Assembly: GCA_020692245.1 (NCBI GenBank)
Contig: JAIMKT010000019.1
Span: forward strand, 10,659 to 55,511
Direction of reading: 5' to 3'
Source of the DNA: Microcoleus sp. GA_180221_E-2-1-MAG-45_12
Lineage (GTDB): Bacteria; Cyanobacteriota; Cyanobacteriia; Cyanobacteriales; JAAUUE01
DNA: 44,853 bases
Both the position numbers and the translations under genes were made by a program. The notes under the pieces were generated by a model. The model had not been told where the DNA came from. It did not search any database and was given only the letters and a program-made list of their open reading frames with translations. This document shows, one piece after another, positions 41,620 to 44,853 of the stretch. Each line of letters opens with the position of its first letter. Position 1 is the stretch's first letter.

Positions 41620-42399
41620 ATGTTACCTAGAGTAGAATTATTAAAAGGTTTAGAAAATCGAGAAACCATTGCAAGGGTGATTGATCTAGCCGAGCAAGCC
41701 ATTAAAACGTGGGAAGTGGTGGTGACGGATTTTCTCTCGCCGCCGGAGTTGGTCGAAGTTCGCCAAGTATTCGATCGCCTCACAGAAATTCAGTTAGTGG
41801 TCTGGGGTGGTTATCCCCAAGCAGAAAGACAGCGTTGTGCGATCGCCAGAGCCGATATTCCCCTCAGCCAAGAGAGTGTCACCCTCGCCGCCGTGGACAT
41901 CGCCGGAAATTTTCTCTTTGATCCCGCCACTCACCGAGATTTTTTGGGTTCTTTGCTGGGCTGTGGCATTGTCCGAGAAAAAACTGGGGATATCATTATC
42001 CTCGGAGAACGGGGAGCGCAGGCGATCATAGTACCAGAAATGGTGGAATTTCTCACTCTGCATCTGCAACAGGTGCGATCGGTACCAGTCCAAGTCAAAG
42101 AGATTTCCCTCACTGATCTAAAAATTCGAGAACCCAAGAAAAAAGAACTAACCACCGTTGAAGCCTCCTTGCGTTTGGATGCGATCGCTTCGGCTGGGTT
42201 TGGGCTATCTCGGAGCAAAATGGTAGATTTCATTAACTCTGGGGATGTACGGGTAAATTGGAAGGATGTGAGCCAATCTAGCTACAACCTAAAGATGGGG
42301 GATTTGGTAGCTCTGCGGGGTAAAGGTCGGCTAGAAGTCGGGGAAATTACTGTCACCAAAAAAGACCGTTATCGAGTTCAGTTAACTCGTTTTCTCTAA
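41620..42399 (+). CDS. Photosystem II S4-domain protein (YlmH-like RNA-binding)
   Basis: A 259-residue protein. The N-terminal YlmH-like part has LAEQAIKTWEVVVTDFLSPP and IQLVVWGGYPQAERQRCAIA. The middle has RDFLGSLLGCGIVREKTGDI. The C-terminal S4 RNA-binding domain spans about 185-245 (LRLDAIASAGFGLSRSKMVD, FINSGDVRVNWKDV). The family is named for its presence in oxygenic phototrophs, while its Bacillus relative acts in ribosome-associated quality control, so RNA or ribosome binding is the safer reading. Another ATG lies ten bases upstream (41610) in a different frame. Confidence 0.9.
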   Translation: MLPRVELLKGLENRETIARVIDLAEQAIKTWEVVVTDFLSPPELVEVRQVFDRLTEIQLVVWGGYPQAERQRCAIARADIPLSQESVTLAAVDIAGNFLFDPATHRDFLGSLLGCGIVREKTGDIIILGERGAQAIIVPEMVEFLTLHLQQVRSVPVQVKEISLTDLKIREPKKKELTTVEASLRLDAIASAGFGLSRSKMVDFINSGDVRVNWKDVSQSSYNLKMGDLVALRGKGRLEVGEITVTKKDRYRVQLTRFL

Positions 42400-42478
42400 A
42401 GTTTTATCTAAAAAAATCAACTCACTAATTCCCCCATCAAATCTACACTAAATCTATGCTAAATCTAGGAGATAGTTA

Positions 42479-43462
42479 ATGCTAGATATTAATAAACATC
42501 CTGAAAAGTCAAGAGTCAAATTTAGTGTGGTGATTACGACTTTTAATCGCTGGCAATTACTTGAAAGGGCAATTTTTAGTGCTTTGCAACAAACTATTCC
42601 CTGCGAAGTAGTCGTGATTGATGATGCCTCCACTGATGCCACAGAGAAACACATTAAAAAACTCCTTGTCACCTATTCTGAGAGATTAATTTACCATCGT
42701 TTTTCTGAAAATTTAGGACATTCGGCGGCGGTGAATCAAGGGGTAAAATTAGCTACGGGAGACTGGATTAAATTAGTTGATGATGATGATTATTTAGCGA
42801 TTAATTGCCTAGAAGAATTAAGTAACGTAATTAACTATTATCCTCAAGCAGTGATCTGCTCCATGCAAGCCTTTCAAGTAAATGAAATGGGGCAGGAAAT
42901 TAGTAGAACCAGAAAAGTTGGTCAGGAGCCAGTGGTTTATATAAAACAGGAGGATATTCACTACGGGATGTTGTTGGAATTAGTCCCCTTTGGTACACCG
43001 ATTCAAGTGTCTTTTCGTCGGGATGTTTTTTTGGAAACTAAAGGATGGGATTCGCACCTAGATACTAACTACGATGATATTGATTCTTGGATTAAGATTG
43101 CAAAGTTTGGGGATGCAATTTTTATTAACCATTGTCTAGGGTATCGCACGGTGTGGGCAGGGGGATTAAATCAAAAGTTCTCGATCGTCGATCGCCTTAA
43201 AGTTAACATCTGGATGAAGGCAAGAATCTATCAATTAATCAACCCCAAATACAAGGATCATCTCCCCAGTCTAGACACCATCCAAATCTATCTCCGTCTC
43301 CATTGGGGCTTAGTTGCTCTCAAACAAAAACAACTTTCTACGGCTTTTTCTTTACTATTTCCTGCCCTCTTTTTCCCTAGAGCTTGGCAACTCCTTTGGG
43401 GCAGAAAACACCAAGGACAATTAACTCAGAAAATTTATCAAAAGTTACCAGAAAATATTTAA
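42479..43462 (+). CDS. Family 2 glycosyltransferase
   Basis: A 327-residue GT-A enzyme. FSVVITTFNRWQLLERAIFS (about 13-32), CEVVVIDDASTDATEK (first Asp motif) and ATGDWIKLVDDDDYLAINCL (metal-binding DxD, about 98-117) are the GT2 hallmarks. The C-terminal half binds the acceptor and is not assignable. No membrane span is clear, apart from a hydrophobic patch near FSLLFPALFFPRAWQLLW that could associate with the membrane. Together with the GT-C gene two genes upstream it suggests a surface-glycan function. It is convergent with the CHAT gene. Confidence 0.92.
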   Translation: MLDINKHPEKSRVKFSVVITTFNRWQLLERAIFSALQQTIPCEVVVIDDASTDATEKHIKKLLVTYSERLIYHRFSENLGHSAAVNQGVKLATGDWIKLVDDDDYLAINCLEELSNVINYYPQAVICSMQAFQVNEMGQEISRTRKVGQEPVVYIKQEDIHYGMLLELVPFGTPIQVSFRRDVFLETKGWDSHLDTNYDDIDSWIKIAKFGDAIFINHCLGYRTVWAGGLNQKFSIVDRLKVNIWMKARIYQLINPKYKDHLPSLDTIQIYLRLHWGLVALKQKQLSTAFSLLFPALFFPRAWQLLWGRKHQGQLTQKIYQKLPENI

Positions 43463-43499
43463 ATTAGCTGAGAACTTTAGCCGAGAATTATTGTTTGTC

Positions 43500-44853
43500 T
43501 TACCAAGGATTGCCGACCATAGTAAATGCACTCCAGAAATAGGGATGCCGGAGCGATCGATCGCCCAGACTTCTTAATTCATCAGTCAGAGGAATAGTAC
43601 CATTGACTGTTACCAGATTTCCACCCTCTAACCGCACTTCTCCCCGGAGCATTGCTAACTGTGCTTGTCGTAATGCTTCTGCCTTAGTAGTTGTCACCTG
43701 TAATTGTTGATAGAACTTAGTCATTAACCCTAAAGTTGCTGCATCATTCACTTCCCACAAACTCGCTAGGGCAGACCTGACTCCAGCATTGATGGCTAAA
43801 CTGGCAAAACCTAACTCCGCATCTCGATCGCCCAAGGCGGTTTGACAAGCACTAAGTACCAATAAATCTACCGGAGGATTGCCCCAATTAAGCTGGCTAA
43901 GTTGGTCTAGGCTCAGTTTCTGATCCCAAAGTTGAATATAGGAATTGGCTCGATCGCCCGGACTAAACACTGCATGGGTGGCAAGATGAATCATCCGAAA
44001 CGGTCTAGCCTGTCGTTGCTGAATAAGGTTATTTAGGGTAAAGCGATCGTTCAAAAACTCTGAACCTTGCCATAGTTCACTAACGGTATTTACTTCTAAA
44101 GACACGGCGGGTAAAGGACTTAAGCCAGAATCACCAAAAGTCGTCGCCCCCATCGCCAAGACCTGAGAACCTTCTAGAGGATTGTAGGTAGGTGGAGTTA
44201 AGTTGAGAGAGGGCATTAAGCCTACACTGTAGCGTTCTACAATAAATCCCTGACCATCATGGAGAGCCGCGAGGGGGATCGATCGTAGTCCTGTATCCAT
44301 CAAAAATACTAAGTTATCAATCCCTTGGGCTTGGAGTTCAGCTTCCAAAGGTGCTATTAACCACTTATACATCTGTTGAGATGGAGTCAGAAACCCACGC
44401 GAGCTACGAAAATTAGTCACTTCAGAACGAAAATTATTAGCTACTTCCAATACTTGGCGGCGGGTAGTTGTAGGAAACTGGACTCGAACCGGTTCTCCTT
44501 TCCCATTAATCATAATTATTTCCAGAAGATCATTCTCCCCAGCAGTGCGATTAGTTTGGGCAGCTAAATTAGCACTATTAAAGTTATTAGAGCTATCTTG
44601 AGGAGCAAAGAAAACATAAACTAGGGCAGGTTTAACTCTAGTAGTTTCAGTAATCAGATTGAGCTTAATTTTAGTGTCTTGTAAATTATATTGGGTGTTT
44701 AATTGCGAGTTAATATCTTCTTCCGATCTATTAGCTGTTGTCGAATTGCTTGTTTGATTGGAATTTGCTAAAGAATTTGCTTCACTTCCCGATCCATTAG
44801 CTGTTGTCGAATTGCTTGTTTGATTGGAATTTACTAAAGAATTTGCTTCACTT
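43500..44853 (-). CDS. CHAT-domain protein (C-terminal part; N-terminus outside the window)
   Basis: The frame is open from the stop at 43498-43502 to the right window edge (about 450 codons). The C-terminal 330 residues are a CHAT caspase-like protease domain: the catalytic His in MIHLATHAVFSPGDRANSYI and Cys in LLVLSACQTALGDRDAELGF, with GVRSALASLWEVNDAATLGL and HPYFWSAFTMVGNPW at the end. N-terminal to it lies an Asn/Ser-rich region with two 22-residue repeats (SEANSL(V/A)NSNQTSNSTTAN) that reaches the edge. In cyanobacteria such proteins usually carry TPR repeats or a signal peptide upstream, which cannot be checked here. ATG codons inside the frame, such as 44513, are probably internal. 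Confidence 0.9.
   Translation of the reverse strand, partial: SEANSLVNSNQTSNSTTANGSGSEANSLANSNQTSNSTTANRSEEDINSQLNTQYNLQDTKIKLNLITETTRVKPALVYVFFAPQDSSNNFNSANLAAQTNRTAGENDLLEIIMINGKGEPVRVQFPTTTRRQVLEVANNFRSEVTNFRSSRGFLTPSQQMYKWLIAPLEAELQAQGIDNLVFLMDTGLRSIPLAALHDGQGFIVERYSVGLMPSLNLTPPTYNPLEGSQVLAMGATTFGDSGLSPLPAVSLEVNTVSELWQGSEFLNDRFTLNNLIQQRQARPFRMIHLATHAVFSPGDRANSYIQLWDQKLSLDQLSQLNWGNPPVDLLVLSACQTALGDRDAELGFASLAINAGVRSALASLWEVNDAATLGLMTKFYQQLQVTTTKAEALRQAQLAMLRGEVRLEGGNLVTVNGTIPLTDELRSLGDRSLRHPYFWSAFTMVGNPW
44725..44853 (-). repeat. 66-bp direct repeat in the CHAT gene, at least two units
   Basis: The 66-bp unit starting (on the plus strand) at GATC(T/C)ATTAGCTGTTGTCG occurs at 44725-44790 and again from 44791 to the window end, where the unit is cut three bases short. 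The copies differ at a few bases (for example TTTGCTAAAG versus TTTACTAAAG). The repeat is in frame (22 codons) and may continue beyond the window. Confidence 0.92.

Noticed and set aside
44465..44495. tRNA-like GGACTCGAACC word near 44470
   Set aside because: It is part of the CHAT coding frame (RVQFPTTT on the minus strand), and no acceptor stem, D-arm or anticodon arm can be built around it.

Overview
The window is chromosomal DNA from a cyanobacterium. The evidence is the very frequent CGATCG / GCGATCGC (HIP1-type) palindromes in genes and gaps, together with cyanobacterial gene families: a bifunctional-nuclease (DUF151) protein, DUF751 next to rbfA, DUF4327, DUF2499, DUF3181, DUF2808, a photosystem II S4-domain protein, a group 2 sigma factor of the SigC type, the carotenoid ketolase CrtW and a CruA-type lycopene cyclase. 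Most genes are housekeeping or conserved cyanobacterial genes in short units on both strands. No tRNA, rRNA, CRISPR array, complete insertion sequence or prophage was seen.

Layout. 1-5.6 kb: start of a pentapeptide-repeat protein, sfsA, an ammonium transporter, an HlpA-type glycosyltransferase and homoserine dehydrogenase. 5.7-9.9 kb: DUF151 nuclease, a 112-bp MITE with an 8-bp target duplication, riboflavin synthase, a formamidase-family protein, a two-gene nucleotidyltransferase module that looks like a toxin-antitoxin pair, and a rhomboid protease. 10.1-15.3 kb: DUF751-rbfA-GH3 glycosidase, DUF4327, a phasin-like protein, purU and a VOC protein. 15.4-19.4 kb: rpsU (too short for a usual ORF filter), an aldo/keto reductase, small membrane proteins, DUF3181 and a SigC-type sigma factor with a recognisable promoter. 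20-24.3 kb: priA, a stand-alone receiver domain, a YqgF-like RNase H-fold protein and a PIN-domain toxin-antitoxin pair. 24.6-30.8 kb: DUF2808, an NTF2-like protein, crtW, deoC, cobS, a PBP4-type peptidase and an unknown coiled-coil protein.

The most unusual region is 30.9-37.9 kb. It is a head-to-tail duplication of 3497 bp (30908-34404 and 34405-37901) with no difference that I could see. Each unit carries an intact cruA-type gene, an abutting SAM methyltransferase, and the 3' part of a sugar-type ABC permease. The permease is therefore truncated in the first unit and complete only in the second. The junction has essentially no microhomology (1 bp), so this is either a very recent illegitimate duplication or an assembly error.

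The window ends with rph (RNase PH), a multi-membrane-span glycosyltransferase, a GSP17M-like membrane protein, the PSII S4 protein, a GT2 glycosyltransferase, and the 3' part of a CHAT-domain protease that carries 22-residue repeats.

Functional themes are carotenoid synthesis (crtW and the cruA pair), cell-surface sugar transfer (three glycosyltransferases, GH3 and PBP4), nitrogen/one-carbon/cofactor metabolism (amt, hom, ribE, purU, cobS) and two toxin-antitoxin-like pairs. Short intergenic repeats of the CAGTTATCAGTTATCAG type recur at several gene ends. All functions are assigned from motifs read by eye; no database search was run.
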